NCBI RefSeq assembly: GCF_023276375.1
Contig: NZ_JALLPK010000001.1
Coordinates: 2,666,001 to 2,730,000, forward strand
DNA from: Halocatena marina
GTDB lineage: Archaea; Halobacteriota; Halobacteria; Halobacteriales; Haloarculaceae
Direction: 5' to 3'
Length of the DNA stretch: 64,000 bases
Below are positions 8,288 through 16,508 of the stretch, piece by piece (the stretch's first letter is position 1; each line of letters begins with the position of its first letter). Under the pieces are notes generated by a model, which saw only the letters and a list, made by a program, of their open reading frames with translations, made no database searches and was not told the origin of the DNA. Position numbers and translations under genes: made by a program.

Positions 8288-8806
8288 ATGCCTTCGTCAC
8301 GGGAAGCAGCATTCGATAGACGGACATGGTCGCCAGTGTGGGCGGGCTATGCGGCCTGTGCGTGGATGCTCGTGTTCGCCGCGATGAGCTTCTACTGGGC
8401 ACTCGGCGGAACCGCCGGTCTTCAGACAGTCTCACTCGGGCAGGAGCGTGCAGGCGAGTCGTGGTTTACGTTGGTTCTTTGGCTCACCGGTCTTCTGAAA
8501 GTCATCGGCGGTCTGCTCGCGCTCGCGCTTGTTCGGCCGTGGGGGCAGCGAGTTCCTCGCATGCTGTTGCTCACTGCCGCGTGGGGGGTGAGCGCCCTGT
8601 TGCTTCTCCACGGTGTCGATTTCGTGATTCAGGGCGCGCTGACGAAGACTGGCGTCATCAGCGTCCCTACACTCACGGCGTGGACAGCGGTTCATTGGCA
8701 GACGTTCGTGTGGGGACCGTGGTTTGTACTCGGTGGGATCGCCTTCTGTGTGGCGAGTTGGAACTATCAGCGTCGGGCGTCTACGTGGCGTGCTGAGACG
8801 ACGTGA
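8288..8806 (+). CDS. DUF3995-type membrane protein
   Basis: A 172-residue protein with four predicted transmembrane segments (about residues 17-40, 62-82, 92-115 and 135-160). The features YWALGG near the first helix, HGVDFVIQGAL in the third and WGPWFVLGGIAF in the last match the DUF3995 family, whose function is unknown. The ATG at 8288 is preceded by a short intergenic stretch shared with the minus-strand genes upstream. Its 3' end overlaps the convergent gene downstream by 26 bases. Confidence 0.72.
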   Translation: MPSSREAAFDRRTWSPVWAGYAACAWMLVFAAMSFYWALGGTAGLQTVSLGQERAGESWFTLVLWLTGLLKVIGGLLALALVRPWGQRVPRMLLLTAAWGVSALLLLHGVDFVIQGALTKTGVISVPTLTAWTAVHWQTFVWGPWFVLGGIAFCVASWNYQRRASTWRAETT

Positions 8807-9290
8807 GATCGGATTCGGTCTTCGGGATGTGAGCAAATGCTGCTCCAGCGAACGCAGCGACGGTAACGACGAGTGAAACCGGGACGAACAGCCCCAGCAA
8901 GGAGACAAGTGGGAAGAAAACAGTTTCCACACCGAGCGCTCCACCACTGAACAGCTCATAGAGTACTGTCACTCCATAGGCAATAACGAAAGGAATCAGC
9001 GTCCCAGCAGCAACTGCACCGAGAAACCGCTGATACTCACGTCTAAGCGCTATTCGTTGTCCAACGTAATAGCCGAATCCGACCGCGAGGACCATCATGA
9101 AGAGCAGTCCGATAACCTTCGTTCCGTTGGTGTACACCAGGGCTGTCTGTCCCAATGTGCCGAACGTCGGAAGCCAACTTGGAGAACCGTTACCAATCCA
9201 TCTGTTCATGAAAATTTGTGGAACGTACTGAACGACGAGACTGAGGACTCCGATTACACTTGCGAGGACAGCGATACGTTTGTTATTCAC
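8781..9290 (-). CDS. membrane protein, four helices, unknown function
   Basis: A protein of about 169 residues with four hydrophobic helices (residues 5-25, 45-68, 80-105 and 125-155). The frame is open further upstream, but the likely start is GTG at 9290 (reads MNNKRIAVLASVIG), because an AT-rich TATA-like TTATGATA lies about 30 bases before it, consistent with a leaderless transcript. The longer reading would begin inside the neighbouring promoter region. Not recognised. Overlaps the 3' end of the convergent gene by 26 bases. Confidence 0.6.
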   Translation of the reverse strand: MNNKRIAVLASVIGVLSLVVQYVPQIFMNRWIGNGSPSWLPTFGTLGQTALVYTNGTKVIGLLFMMVLAVGFGYYVGQRIALRREYQRFLGAVAAGTLIPFVIAYGVTVLYELFSGGALGVETVFFPLVSLLGLFVPVSLVVTVAAFAGAAFAHIPKTESDLTSSQHAT

Positions 9291-9508
9291 ACATGAGATA
9301 ACTTCTATTTTATCATAAGTCTTGTTGAAAATGGCAGCGTCGCTGTCTGTAGCTATCAGTGGCGGATAGTGGCATCCAACCGGTGCTGCTGTCCACGGCG
9401 GTTTCAACGGTGCTGTTCATACACTCAGCGTCATCATCAGATTCGAGCAGCTGTGGGAATACGAGCACGCTTAAGCCGCTCTGTCTACACGTTCAGATAT
9501 ACAACACA

Positions 9509-10576
9509 ATGCAACCACGGGAGCTCTCTGCCCACAGCGTATACCGGGCCGGACGTGGAATCGAGGAAGTCGCCCGCGAGCTTGGGATGGATCCCGACGA
9601 GCTAATTAAGCTCTCCTCGAACGAGAATCCACTCGGGCCGAGTCCGGCAGCGACTGATGCAATTCACGAATGCGCAGATCACGTCCACACCTACCCGAAA
9701 ACTGCCCATTCTGACCTCATTGAGGCAATTGCTCGGGAGTGGGATGTCGAACCGAGACAGGTGTGGCTCGCCAACGGCGGGGATGGTGCGCTCGATTATC
9801 TCGCCCGCGCGTTTTTGGAACCGGGAGATCAGGTACTCGTTTCCGATCCCGGTTTCGCCTACTACGCGATGAGTGCCCGCTATCACCACGGCACTGTCGC
9901 AACGTACCCACTCCGGAAGAGTGATGACTTCGAACAGACCGCAGAGAACATTCTTGAGAGCTACGACGGCGATCGGATCGTCTGCGTTACCAGTCCGCAC
10001 AACCCTTCGGGACGTGAACTTCCACGCGAGGAACTGCTCACGCTCGCTGATCGAACCGACGATTCGACGCTTGTCCTCGTCGATGAGGCGTACGGCGAGT
10101 TCTCCGACTCACCGAGCGCGATCGAGCTGCTTTCAGAGCGCGATGACATTGCTGTGCTCCGCACATTTTCGAAAGCGTACGGGCTAGCAGGACTACGGCT
10201 GGGCTATCTGGTCGCGCCCACGTCGTGGACAGATGCCTACGCTCGCGTGAACACGCCGTTTGCGGCGAGCGAGATCGCCTGCCGGGCCGGGAAAGCAGCG
10301 CTCGGTGACGACGCACACCTCGAAGAAACTAGTAAGTTGGTTGCGTGGTCGCGTGCGTACATGCACGAGCAGATTGACGCACGCACGTGGCCGAGTGCGG
10401 GTAATTTCATTCTCGTCGAAGTAGGTGATGCGGATGCGGTTGCAACAGCGAGTCAGGAACACGGTGTGATTATTCGTGATTGTACGAGCTTTGGACTCCC
10501 CGAGTGCGTTCGGATCACGTGTGGGACACGAGAACAGACAAAACGCGCTGTCGAAGTTATAAACGAATGCATATGA
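9509..10576 (+). CDS. hisC: histidinol-phosphate aminotransferase
   Basis: A 355-residue PLP-dependent class I/II aminotransferase that transfers an amino group from glutamate to imidazole-acetol phosphate in histidine synthesis. Landmarks are LSSNENPLGPSP near the N-terminus, ANGGDGALDYLARAFLEPGDQVL, SPHNPSGREL, LVDEAYGEF with the PLP-binding Asp, FSKAYGLAGLRLGY with the Schiff-base Lys near residue 221, and VRITCGTREQ at the end. The frame is open 50 codons further upstream, but ATG at 9509 begins the family N-terminus (MQPRELSAH) and has a TATA-like GCTTAAG some 38 bases before it. First gene of an overlapping three-gene operon. Confidence 0.95.
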   Translation: MQPRELSAHSVYRAGRGIEEVARELGMDPDELIKLSSNENPLGPSPAATDAIHECADHVHTYPKTAHSDLIEAIAREWDVEPRQVWLANGGDGALDYLARAFLEPGDQVLVSDPGFAYYAMSARYHHGTVATYPLRKSDDFEQTAENILESYDGDRIVCVTSPHNPSGRELPREELLTLADRTDDSTLVLVDEAYGEFSDSPSAIELLSERDDIAVLRTFSKAYGLAGLRLGYLVAPTSWTDAYARVNTPFAASEIACRAGKAALGDDAHLEETSKLVAWSRAYMHEQIDARTWPSAGNFILVEVGDADAVATASQEHGVIIRDCTSFGLPECVRITCGTREQTKRAVEVINECI

Positions 10577-11082
10577 GAGTCGCTGTCACCGGCACCCCAG
10601 GAACGGGAAAGACGACGGCGACAGAACGGCTTACAGGAGAGACAGTCATCCACCTCAACGATGTGATCCGCGAGGAAGGCTTGTATACGGAGCGGGACAG
10701 CGAACGAGACAGCCTTGTCGCCGATTTCGATGGGATCGAAGACTGGCTCGACGAACAGACGACGAGCCCGTTGGTCGTCGAATCGCACCTCGCTCACCAC
10801 TTCGATGCTGACCGCGTCGTCGTCTTGCGCTGTCATCCCGAAATAATGCAAGAACGACTCCAAGAGCGTGGAGAACCCGACGCGAAGGCACACGAAAACG
10901 CGGAGGCAGAGGCACTCGATGTGATTCTCGCAGAGACGGTCGATCAGCACGGTGAGGATCACACCTACGAAATCGACACGACAGATCAGAACCCAGCAGC
11001 CGTCGCCCACGAGATCAAACATGTTATTTTGGGTGAGCGCGAACCGAGCGTCGGAGAGGTGAACTTCGTCGATTTCCTATGA
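10573..11082 (+). CDS. adenylate kinase family protein (AK6/Fap7 type)
   Basis: A 169-residue P-loop NTPase with Walker A GTPGTGKTT at residues 7-15, an LNDVIREEGLY segment, a VVESHLAHHF strand and VVVLRCHPEIMQERLQERG with the lid Arg residues. This matches the archaeal/eukaryotic AK6 (Fap7) group, which combines adenylate kinase activity with a role in small-subunit rRNA maturation in eukaryotes. The ATG at 10573 overlaps the hisC stop (ATGA), so it is translationally coupled, and it overlaps the next gene in the same way. The ATG at 10567 is an alternative start two codons upstream. Confidence 0.9.
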   Translation: MRVAVTGTPGTGKTTATERLTGETVIHLNDVIREEGLYTERDSERDSLVADFDGIEDWLDEQTTSPLVVESHLAHHFDADRVVVLRCHPEIMQERLQERGEPDAKAHENAEAEALDVILAETVDQHGEDHTYEIDTTDQNPAAVAHEIKHVILGEREPSVGEVNFVDFL

Positions 11083-11693
11083 CGCTCGATCGTTTTCGAC
11101 CCATTGCGGCGCGCGTTCTGAATCCCTTCGTCGACCTCTCGGTCCGTGCGGGACTGACGCCGAACACGGTGAGTATCGCTGCGGTCGGACTCGCGGTCGC
11201 TGCGGGGCTCGCGTTCGCGCTTGCGGGAGATGAGCCGTCACTCTATCTCTTCGGTGCTGTACTCGTGTTCCTCAATGGCTGGTTCGATCTGCTCGATGGA
11301 GCAATCGCGCGTCGACTCGACACCACCTCATCGGCCGGTGATCTCATAGATCACGTCCTCGATCGATACGCCGATATCGTCGTCATCGTCGGACTCGCGG
11401 CGGGCGTCGAGCGCTACGGAATCGGACTCGCGGCGGTCACAGGCGTGTTGATGACCTCGTATCTCGGGACACAAGCGCAAGCAGTCGGTCTCGATCGTGT
11501 CTACGGTGGTCTCGTGGGGCGTGCAGACCGACTCGCACTCATTGGAATCGGTGGCGTCCTCGCCGCATTCGTTCACGGTCGTGTTTATGGGATAACCATT
11601 ATTGGCTGGCTGCTCGTTCTGTTTGCCATCGTTGGCCACCTGACAGCAATACAACGGTTCTACCACGCACTGCGCGCGCTCGATACGAACTGA
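11079..11693 (+). CDS. CDP-alcohol phosphatidyltransferase
   Basis: A 204-residue integral membrane enzyme that moves a CDP-linked lipid onto an alcohol acceptor in phospholipid synthesis. The defining D-x2-DG-x2-AR-x8-G-x3-D-x3-D motif is complete: DLLDGAIARRL starting at residue 70 and GDLIDHVLD ending at 95, giving the metal-binding Asp residues. About five or six transmembrane helices surround it. The acceptor (glycerophosphate, inositol phosphate or serine) cannot be told from the sequence. ATGA overlap with the adenylate-kinase-like gene places it third in the hisC operon. This gene order is widely conserved in haloarchaea as far as I recall. Confidence 0.9.
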   Translation: MTLDRFRPIAARVLNPFVDLSVRAGLTPNTVSIAAVGLAVAAGLAFALAGDEPSLYLFGAVLVFLNGWFDLLDGAIARRLDTTSSAGDLIDHVLDRYADIVVIVGLAAGVERYGIGLAAVTGVLMTSYLGTQAQAVGLDRVYGGLVGRADRLALIGIGGVLAAFVHGRVYGITIIGWLLVLFAIVGHLTAIQRFYHALRALDTN

Positions 11694-11759
11694 CAAGACG
11701 CGAAAACTGCAAGGCGTGTGGCGATATTTCGATGTATCGATGCAGTAGGCGGCGTATCA

Positions 11760-11765
11760 TTTATA
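11760..11765 (+). promoter_or_regulatory. TATA box of aMBF1 gene
   Basis: TTTATA followed by a C-run, 25 bases before the ATG at 11790. The spacing predicts transcription starting at or next to the start codon, i.e. a leaderless mRNA, and argues for 11790 over the upstream in-frame start. Confidence 0.65.
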
Positions 11766-11789
11766 CCCCCCCGTGGCAAAGCTTTGGTC

Positions 11790-12320
11790 ATGCCTCAATG
11801 TGAGATGTGCGGTAAGGAGGTTCCCTCCCTGAAGGCAGTACGTATCGAGGGAGCGGAGATCGATGTTTGTGATGAGTGTGCGGATTTTGGAACTGAGATC
11901 CGTACAGAGTCACCCTCTAGCACGTCCACGAAGTACTCGACAGGTAGTAGTTCGGAAGGCTCAACATCCTCGGGGAGTTCTTCATCTTCATCTTCCGCTT
12001 CCACATCAAGCGGATCACGGCGTGATATGTTCGATGAGATGGAGGAAATTGCACAGGACTATCACGAACGCATTCGGAGCGCTCGTGAAGCATCCGGCCT
12101 CTCGCAAGAGGAGTTGGCCAAGCAGCTCAACGAGAAAGCGAGTCTGATTCGAAAACTTGAGCATGGTGATGTCCTTCCGAGCGACAACATACAGACGAAG
12201 CTCGAACGGAAGCTTGACATCTCGCTCGCTGAATCCGCCGACATGGACGACAGCGAGTGGGAGGGTGGCTCATCGACAGGGAGCTACACGCTCGGAGACG
12301 TGGTCCGGCGAAAAGACTGA
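11790..12320 (+). CDS. archaeal multiprotein bridging factor aMBF1
   Basis: A 176-residue protein with an N-terminal zinc ribbon (CEMCGKE at 4-10 and CDECADFG near 30), a Ser/Thr-rich linker of about 50 residues, and a Cro/C1-type helix-turn-helix from about residue 80 ([21 protein letters not shown], then [12 protein letters not shown]). This architecture is that of archaeal MBF1, homologous to the eukaryotic coactivator; archaeal versions associate with ribosomes and a role in translation has been reported. The Ser-rich linker is long. ATG at 11790 is chosen from the TATA spacing and the zinc ribbon beginning immediately. Confidence 0.92.
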   Translation: MPQCEMCGKEVPSLKAVRIEGAEIDVCDECADFGTEIRTESPSSTSTKYSTGSSSEGSTSSGSSSSSSSASTSSGSRRDMFDEMEEIAQDYHERIRSAREASGLSQEELAKQLNEKASLIRKLEHGDVLPSDNIQTKLERKLDISLAESADMDDSEWEGGSSTGSYTLGDVVRRKD

Positions 12321-12333
12321 GCGAGGGTGAAAA

Positions 12334-12340
12334 GCTATAT
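12334..12340 (+). promoter_or_regulatory. TATA box of tpiA
   Basis: GCTATAT about 25-28 bases before the ATG at 12365, again predicting a leaderless transcript. It lies only about 14 bases after the stop of the aMBF1 gene, so tpiA probably has its own promoter rather than depending on read-through. Confidence 0.5.
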
Positions 12341-12364
12341 CAGCTTCGGTGTGGGCCTTTCAGT

Positions 12365-13009
12365 ATGTTCGTTGTCGTCAATCTCAAATCCTATGCGTGC
12401 GATCCGGTCGAGATCGCGTCCGCCGCAGCCGACGTAGCCGACGACGTGGATGCACGCATTGCAGTCGCTCCACAGACCGCGCATATCGAGCGGGTTGCAT
12501 CGACAGGCGTTGAAACATGGGCACAGCACGTTGATTCCATCGAACACGGTAGCCACACGGGACAGTCGCTCGCCGAATCCGTCGCGGACGCGGGTGCGGT
12601 TGGGACGTTGCTCAACCACTCCGAGCGACGGCTGAAGCTTGCGGATATCGATGGTGGAATCCACGCGGCCAAGCGAGCTGGTCTCGAAACGGTCGTGTGC
12701 GCGAATAATCCGGCACAGATTGGAGCTGTCACAGCGCTCTCACCAGAGATGGTTGCTGTCGAACCACCGGAACTCATCGGAACGGGCACACCAGTCAGCC
12801 ACGCTGATCCAGACATTGTCAGTGAAGCGGTACGCACGGCGAACGGCGTCGACGAGTCGGTACCAGTCCTCTGTGGTGCAGGTATCTCGACTGGCGACGA
12901 TGTCGATGCGGCTGTCGAACTCGGAAGCGAAGGCGTACTGCTCGCCAGCGGTGTCGCAAAGGTGGATGACCCACGCGCAGTGCTCACGGATCTCGTAACG
13001 AACGAGTAA
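12365..13009 (+). CDS. tpiA: triose-phosphate isomerase
   Basis: A 214-residue TIM barrel of the shorter archaeal type (bacterial and eukaryotic forms are about 250). It interconverts dihydroxyacetone phosphate and glyceraldehyde 3-phosphate in glycolysis and gluconeogenesis. The catalytic triad is visible: Lys in VNLKSYA, His in LLNHSERR and Glu in [12 protein letters not shown], plus the phosphate-binding LCGAGIS and LLASGVAK loops. The ATG at 12365 starts at the first barrel strand; an in-frame extension upstream overlaps aMBF1 and lacks similarity. The 314-codon frame on the opposite strand is a Ser/Arg-rich shadow. Confidence 0.95.
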   Translation: MFVVVNLKSYACDPVEIASAAADVADDVDARIAVAPQTAHIERVASTGVETWAQHVDSIEHGSHTGQSLAESVADAGAVGTLLNHSERRLKLADIDGGIHAAKRAGLETVVCANNPAQIGAVTALSPEMVAVEPPELIGTGTPVSHADPDIVSEAVRTANGVDESVPVLCGAGISTGDDVDAAVELGSEGVLLASGVAKVDDPRAVLTDLVTNE

Positions 13010-13065
13010 CCACTCATATATTCGAGCCGACAGGCTCTTTTGGGGTTCGTTCTAATGGGTAGATA

Positions 13066-13614
13066 ATGCGTATTCGTGACTGGCAGGACATACTGACCGA
13101 CGTCGTGGAGTCGAGCGCGACCCCCGACGACTGGCGCGCTGTGGCGGGCAATCGTCAGCGCGGTGTTGGCGAGGATATGTACCTTGGCCATCCCGATGCG
13201 GGAGTCTTCCATCTCAAGACGTACGCGAAAAATCCATTCGAAGTCAAGGGTGTCGGTGGACGAGTCGCCCGGCGAATCGATGATGATCTCGATCCACTCT
13301 TTCCGACCACGGATACTGGGCGGTTCGGTGTTCAATCACCTATTGAGGACGAATCACAGGCCGAACAGACGGCCACCGAGCTCGAAGAGGTGATCAAGAC
13401 CCACGCCGACGCGCCGACAACGCCTGATGCGCTGTTCGAAGACGTGATGGGCGCATTAGACAGTCCTGCCTACGGGCCGATAGAGTACGACCAGTACGAC
13501 CGACCGGAACAGCTCGACGAACTCGGACACACGTTCGAAGAGGCAGAAGAGCTCCTCGAACGCGACTTCAAGGACATCATCGGCGATGATGGCGTCGATC
13601 GCGGCTTCCAATAA
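13066..13614 (+). CDS. conserved haloarchaeal protein, unknown function
   Basis: A 182-residue acidic soluble protein without signal peptide or membrane segments. It contains a possible small alpha/beta domain (residues 1-85: DWRAVAGNRQRGVGEDMYLG, VFHLKTYAKNPFEVKGVGGRVAR) and a Glu/Asp-rich helical tail (about 95-182). The highly regular pattern and codon bias show it is a real gene. Similar proteins follow tpiA in other haloarchaea as far as I recall, but no function is known to me. ATG at 13066. Confidence 0.65.
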   Translation: MRIRDWQDILTDVVESSATPDDWRAVAGNRQRGVGEDMYLGHPDAGVFHLKTYAKNPFEVKGVGGRVARRIDDDLDPLFPTTDTGRFGVQSPIEDESQAEQTATELEEVIKTHADAPTTPDALFEDVMGALDSPAYGPIEYDQYDRPEQLDELGHTFEEAEELLERDFKDIIGDDGVDRGFQ

Positions 13615-13731
13615 TATCGCGAGAGAGCTAGTAGAGAGGGCACAACGCTGTGTATTCCGGTGACAGCCGCGTACCGTGAAGTCTTTTATTGGAGTAGGTA
13701 AGCCTATCAATCAGCCGAGTGTCTATTCGAC

Positions 13732-14106
13732 ATGGACGCTGAGGAAACCGTCCGTTCGTACTACGAAACCCTTCGCCGCGGCGAGTCACTGCCCCCTTAC
13801 TTCGCCGAAACCGAAGCTATCGTTAAATTCGGCATCTCAGAGCGTCTCACAGGATTTGAAGAAGTTGCAGCGGGACTCAAAGAGCAGACTCGGACGACCA
13901 ACAACTGGCAGATCGATAGCAAAGCCCTCCACGTGGTCGAGCGCGAGGCGTACGCGTGGTTTTCTGATGATGTCTTCATGGCGTGGACAGACACTGATCG
14001 ACAGATCCGCTATGAGTTCGACAGTCGCTGGAGCGGAACACTCGAACGACACAATGATGCGTGGCACTTCGTCGAGATGCACGTCAGTACCCCGAGGGAC
14101 CTCTGA
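13732..14106 (+). CDS. SnoaL/NTF2-like domain protein
   Basis: A 124-residue protein matching the cone-shaped SnoaL-like NTF2 fold: an N-terminal helix pair (EETVRSYYETLRRGESLPPYFAE), then alternating strands ending in WSGTLERHNDAWHFVEMHVS. Haloarchaeal members are often annotated as ketosteroid-isomerase-like or nuclear transport factor 2 family. No catalytic residues can be assigned with confidence. Its stop overlaps the start of the following membrane protein by one base (TGATG), so the two are coupled. Confidence 0.75.
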   Translation: MDAEETVRSYYETLRRGESLPPYFAETEAIVKFGISERLTGFEEVAAGLKEQTRTTNNWQIDSKALHVVEREAYAWFSDDVFMAWTDTDRQIRYEFDSRWSGTLERHNDAWHFVEMHVSTPRDL

Positions 14107-14327
14107 TGGTCAGTCCAACCAGCGATGCTGGCCATTTTGGTTCCCGGCTGAAGCTCTTTTTCGTCGTCCTCGTCGGCGTCTCTGCCGGGCTCATCACCCG
14201 TGTTGGGGATGCGACACTCCTCGAAAGCGCGCTGGTCGTCGTTTTGGGACTCGGAGTTGGAGTGGTCCTCGTCTGGATCGTCTTTCCGGGGAATAAGAAT
14301 GGAAACGATCGGACGAGTGGAAGATGA
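14106..14327 (+). CDS. two-helix membrane protein coupled to the SnoaL gene
   Basis: A 73-residue protein with two transmembrane segments (about residues 14-32 and 39-60) and a positively charged, glycine-rich C-terminus. The ATG at 14106 shares its first base with the TGA of the SnoaL-like gene, which favours this start over an in-frame GTG or TTG upstream. Unknown function; the pairing suggests it could tether or assist the SnoaL-like protein. Confidence 0.55.
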   Translation: MVSPTSDAGHFGSRLKLFFVVLVGVSAGLITRVGDATLLESALVVVLGLGVGVVLVWIVFPGNKNGNDRTSGR

Positions 14328-14451
14328 TGAGAATCTATCCCGAGACACAGCCTTCGGTTATATTTCTATTCTACACGAACCATTTGACCCAAAATGATTG
14401 TACTTTGGCATAGATAATAGACTATATGATTATATCATCTGAAAATGGAAT

Positions 14452-14937
14452 ATGCCCTCTAGTCATGCGATTCGCACTGCAGCAATAGCCGATACGGAGA
14501 CAATGTTAGTCATTCACGTTGCTGCTATCATCGCTCACGGACCGTCTGAATACTCAGACAAACAGGTGGCAGCGTGGGCAGCGAAGACAGATGGAACTGA
14601 TAGATATGTGAATGCCATTGAGGAATCTTCGACGGAACTCGTCGTCGCAGAGTCTGACGATCGAGTGGTTGGCTTTGGTGAACTTGACGTGGAAACTGGT
14701 GAGATCGAGGCACTTTTCGTAGATCCGCAGCGAGATGGGGAAGGTATCGGTTCATCGATCCTGAGTCACTTCGAGCAGCGACTTCGGAGCTATGGTTTCG
14801 AAGTGGCTCGGTTGCGTGCCGTACTCAATGCGACCGGATTCTACAAAAAGCATGGATACGATGCAATCGAGAGGGTGACTACACAGACAACCAACGACAT
14901 TGACGTGGATTTTATCTGGATGGAGAAGTTGCTCTAA
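14452..14937 (+). CDS. GNAT family N-acetyltransferase
   Basis: A 161-residue acetyltransferase. The acetyl-CoA-binding core is clear: VVGFGELDVETGEIEALFVDPQRDGEGIGSSIL (residues 72-105), where the Q/R-x-x-G-x-G/A pattern binds the pyrophosphate, and ARLRAVLNATGFYKKHGYDAIER near the end. The N-terminus is poorly conserved, as usual, and the acceptor substrate is unknown. ATG at 14452 is preceded by an AT-rich promoter-like stretch with ATGAT-TAT-ATCAT. The DNA upstream is AT-rich. Confidence 0.85.
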   Translation: MPSSHAIRTAAIADTETMLVIHVAAIIAHGPSEYSDKQVAAWAAKTDGTDRYVNAIEESSTELVVAESDDRVVGFGELDVETGEIEALFVDPQRDGEGIGSSILSHFEQRLRSYGFEVARLRAVLNATGFYKKHGYDAIERVTTQTTNDIDVDFIWMEKLL

Positions 14938-15106
14938 CGCATACTCACTGACCCACCCCAACAGTCGATTTGACGACAAGTTCTTGCTGAGAGAATTGAA
15001 GATCGGTAGACGGTAGCCTCGTCTGTTTAATGTCTGCACTCATATGAGGACATAGATGTCAAATTTCCGAGGATGTCGTTCTTGGAGTCTCAACGTCCCG
15101 CGATCT

Positions 15107-16399
15107 TTACGACGCCTTTATGTTGTGAACTACCTCAAGCCGGTCGACGATTCTGGCTGTCGGTTCAATCGCCTGTTCGATGAGCGCGGCATTCTTGTAC
15201 GCTTGGGGGGCTTCGTCCAGCGTCTCTCCGTTCACGGAGGTCGAGAAGATGTCTGACATCTGCTCGCGGAACGTATCGAGATCGAGTTCTCGGAACGCTT
15301 TCCGTCGGCTCATCACTCGTCCTGCTCCGTGGGGGGCTGAGAAGTTCCATTCAGGATTGGACTTACCTTCACAGATGAGCGTTCCATCGCGCATATTGAA
15401 TGGAACGATGATCCGCTCGTCCTCGTAGGCGCGGGTCGCCCCTTTCCGAATCACCAGATCTCTGAAATCGATGTAGTTGTGGACGGATTCGATTTCATCG
15501 TTTGGCTCAGTCCCGAGGAGAGAGCAGATCTCACGAGCCATCTCTCGTCTGTTTTCCGAGGCGTACTGCTGTGCGAAGATCATATCGATGAAATAGCCGT
15601 GTGCTTCTTCGCCTTCGAGATAATCGAGGGTCTCGTTCCGATCTCGATCCGTGAGTCGCTCGTTCAGTTCGTCGATACGGCGTCCGATCTCTTCACCGTC
15701 GTACTCCTCGCGGATGCGTTCGATTTCGGCTTCGACGTCGACACCGCGCGTGTCCATGTGTTCGGTGGCGCGTTCTTGCCAGTAGTTAGCGGTGTTGTAC
15801 CCGAGACCACGGCTCCCGCTATGAACAACGAGCCAGAGGTCGCCTGTCCGCTCGCTCCGCCCAAACTCGATGAAGTGATTGCCGCCGCCGAGCGTTCCAA
15901 TGCTGTTGATTGCTCGTTTCTCACTAACGCCAACGCGCCGACAGAGATCGGTGAAATACTCCGTGTCGTAGCCATCGAACGCGATCTCCCGACCGTATCG
16001 CTGCTCGAAGCGTTCGACCGTCTCGGTCGCTCTGTCCCACGGAAATTCCGTGATACTGTACTCGCTGTTCGACCGGACTGACGAGCCCATCGGCACACGA
16101 GAACGAATCGCTTCGTCCAGTTCAGTGCCGGAAAGCGAAATGTCGGAACCGATGTTCACCGCGAAGAGTCCACAGCCGATATCGACACCGATGGTGTTCG
16201 GAACGACGCGGTCGCCGAGCGCCATCGTGAATCCGATAACGCTGCCTTTTCCCCAGTGAGCGTCGCTCATCACCCGAACCGAATTTTGGAACGCAGGGTG
16301 ATCGACGAGTGTCTGAAGCTGCTCGTGGGCTGACTCCCCGAGCTGGTCCGCTTCGAGAAACACACGGGCCGTCGTGTGTTCGCCCTCGATATCAATCAT
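15107..16399 (-). CDS. rtcB: RtcB-type RNA ligase
   Basis: A 430-residue RNA 2',3'-cyclic-phosphate/5'-OH ligase of the kind that joins tRNA exons after intron removal in archaea. Conserved blocks are SDAHWGKGSVIG, VDIGCGLFAV with the metal-binding Cys near residue 74, GGGNHFIEFG and VVHSGSRGLG with metal-binding His residues, and APHGAGRVMSRR with the guanylated His near 355. It is about 50 residues shorter than E. coli-like RtcB. ATG at 16399 is preferred; the longer frame to 16465 adds a basic N-terminus unlike the family. A tRNA-Gln gene with an intron lies later in this window, a plausible substrate. Confidence 0.88.
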   Translation of the reverse strand: MIDIEGEHTTARVFLEADQLGESAHEQLQTLVDHPAFQNSVRVMSDAHWGKGSVIGFTMALGDRVVPNTIGVDIGCGLFAVNIGSDISLSGTELDEAIRSRVPMGSSVRSNSEYSITEFPWDRATETVERFEQRYGREIAFDGYDTEYFTDLCRRVGVSEKRAINSIGTLGGGNHFIEFGRSERTGDLWLVVHSGSRGLGYNTANYWQERATEHMDTRGVDVEAEIERIREEYDGEEIGRRIDELNERLTDRDRNETLDYLEGEEAHGYFIDMIFAQQYASENRREMAREICSLLGTEPNDEIESVHNYIDFRDLVIRKGATRAYEDERIIVPFNMRDGTLICEGKSNPEWNFSAPHGAGRVMSRRKAFRELDLDTFREQMSDIFSTSVNGETLDEAPQAYKNAALIEQAIEPTARIVDRLEVVHNIKAS

Positions 16400-16508
16400 A
16401 CGGGGGGTACAAGACGGGCGGCCTAAACGTCGCCGGAACAGTGTCTTGATGAGTATATTTGACACGACATCCGTGTAGCTTTATGAATGCAGACCGAATA
16501 GTCGAACG

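Noticed and set aside
12391..13335. 314-codon frame on the minus strand across tpiA
   Set aside because: Ser/Arg/Cys-rich composition, typical of the complement of an acidic haloarchaeal gene; it covers real genes on the plus strand.
14425..14438. ATGAT-TAT-ATCAT palindrome before the GNAT gene at 14452
   Set aside because: Five-base arms in a very AT-rich promoter; easily a chance event.
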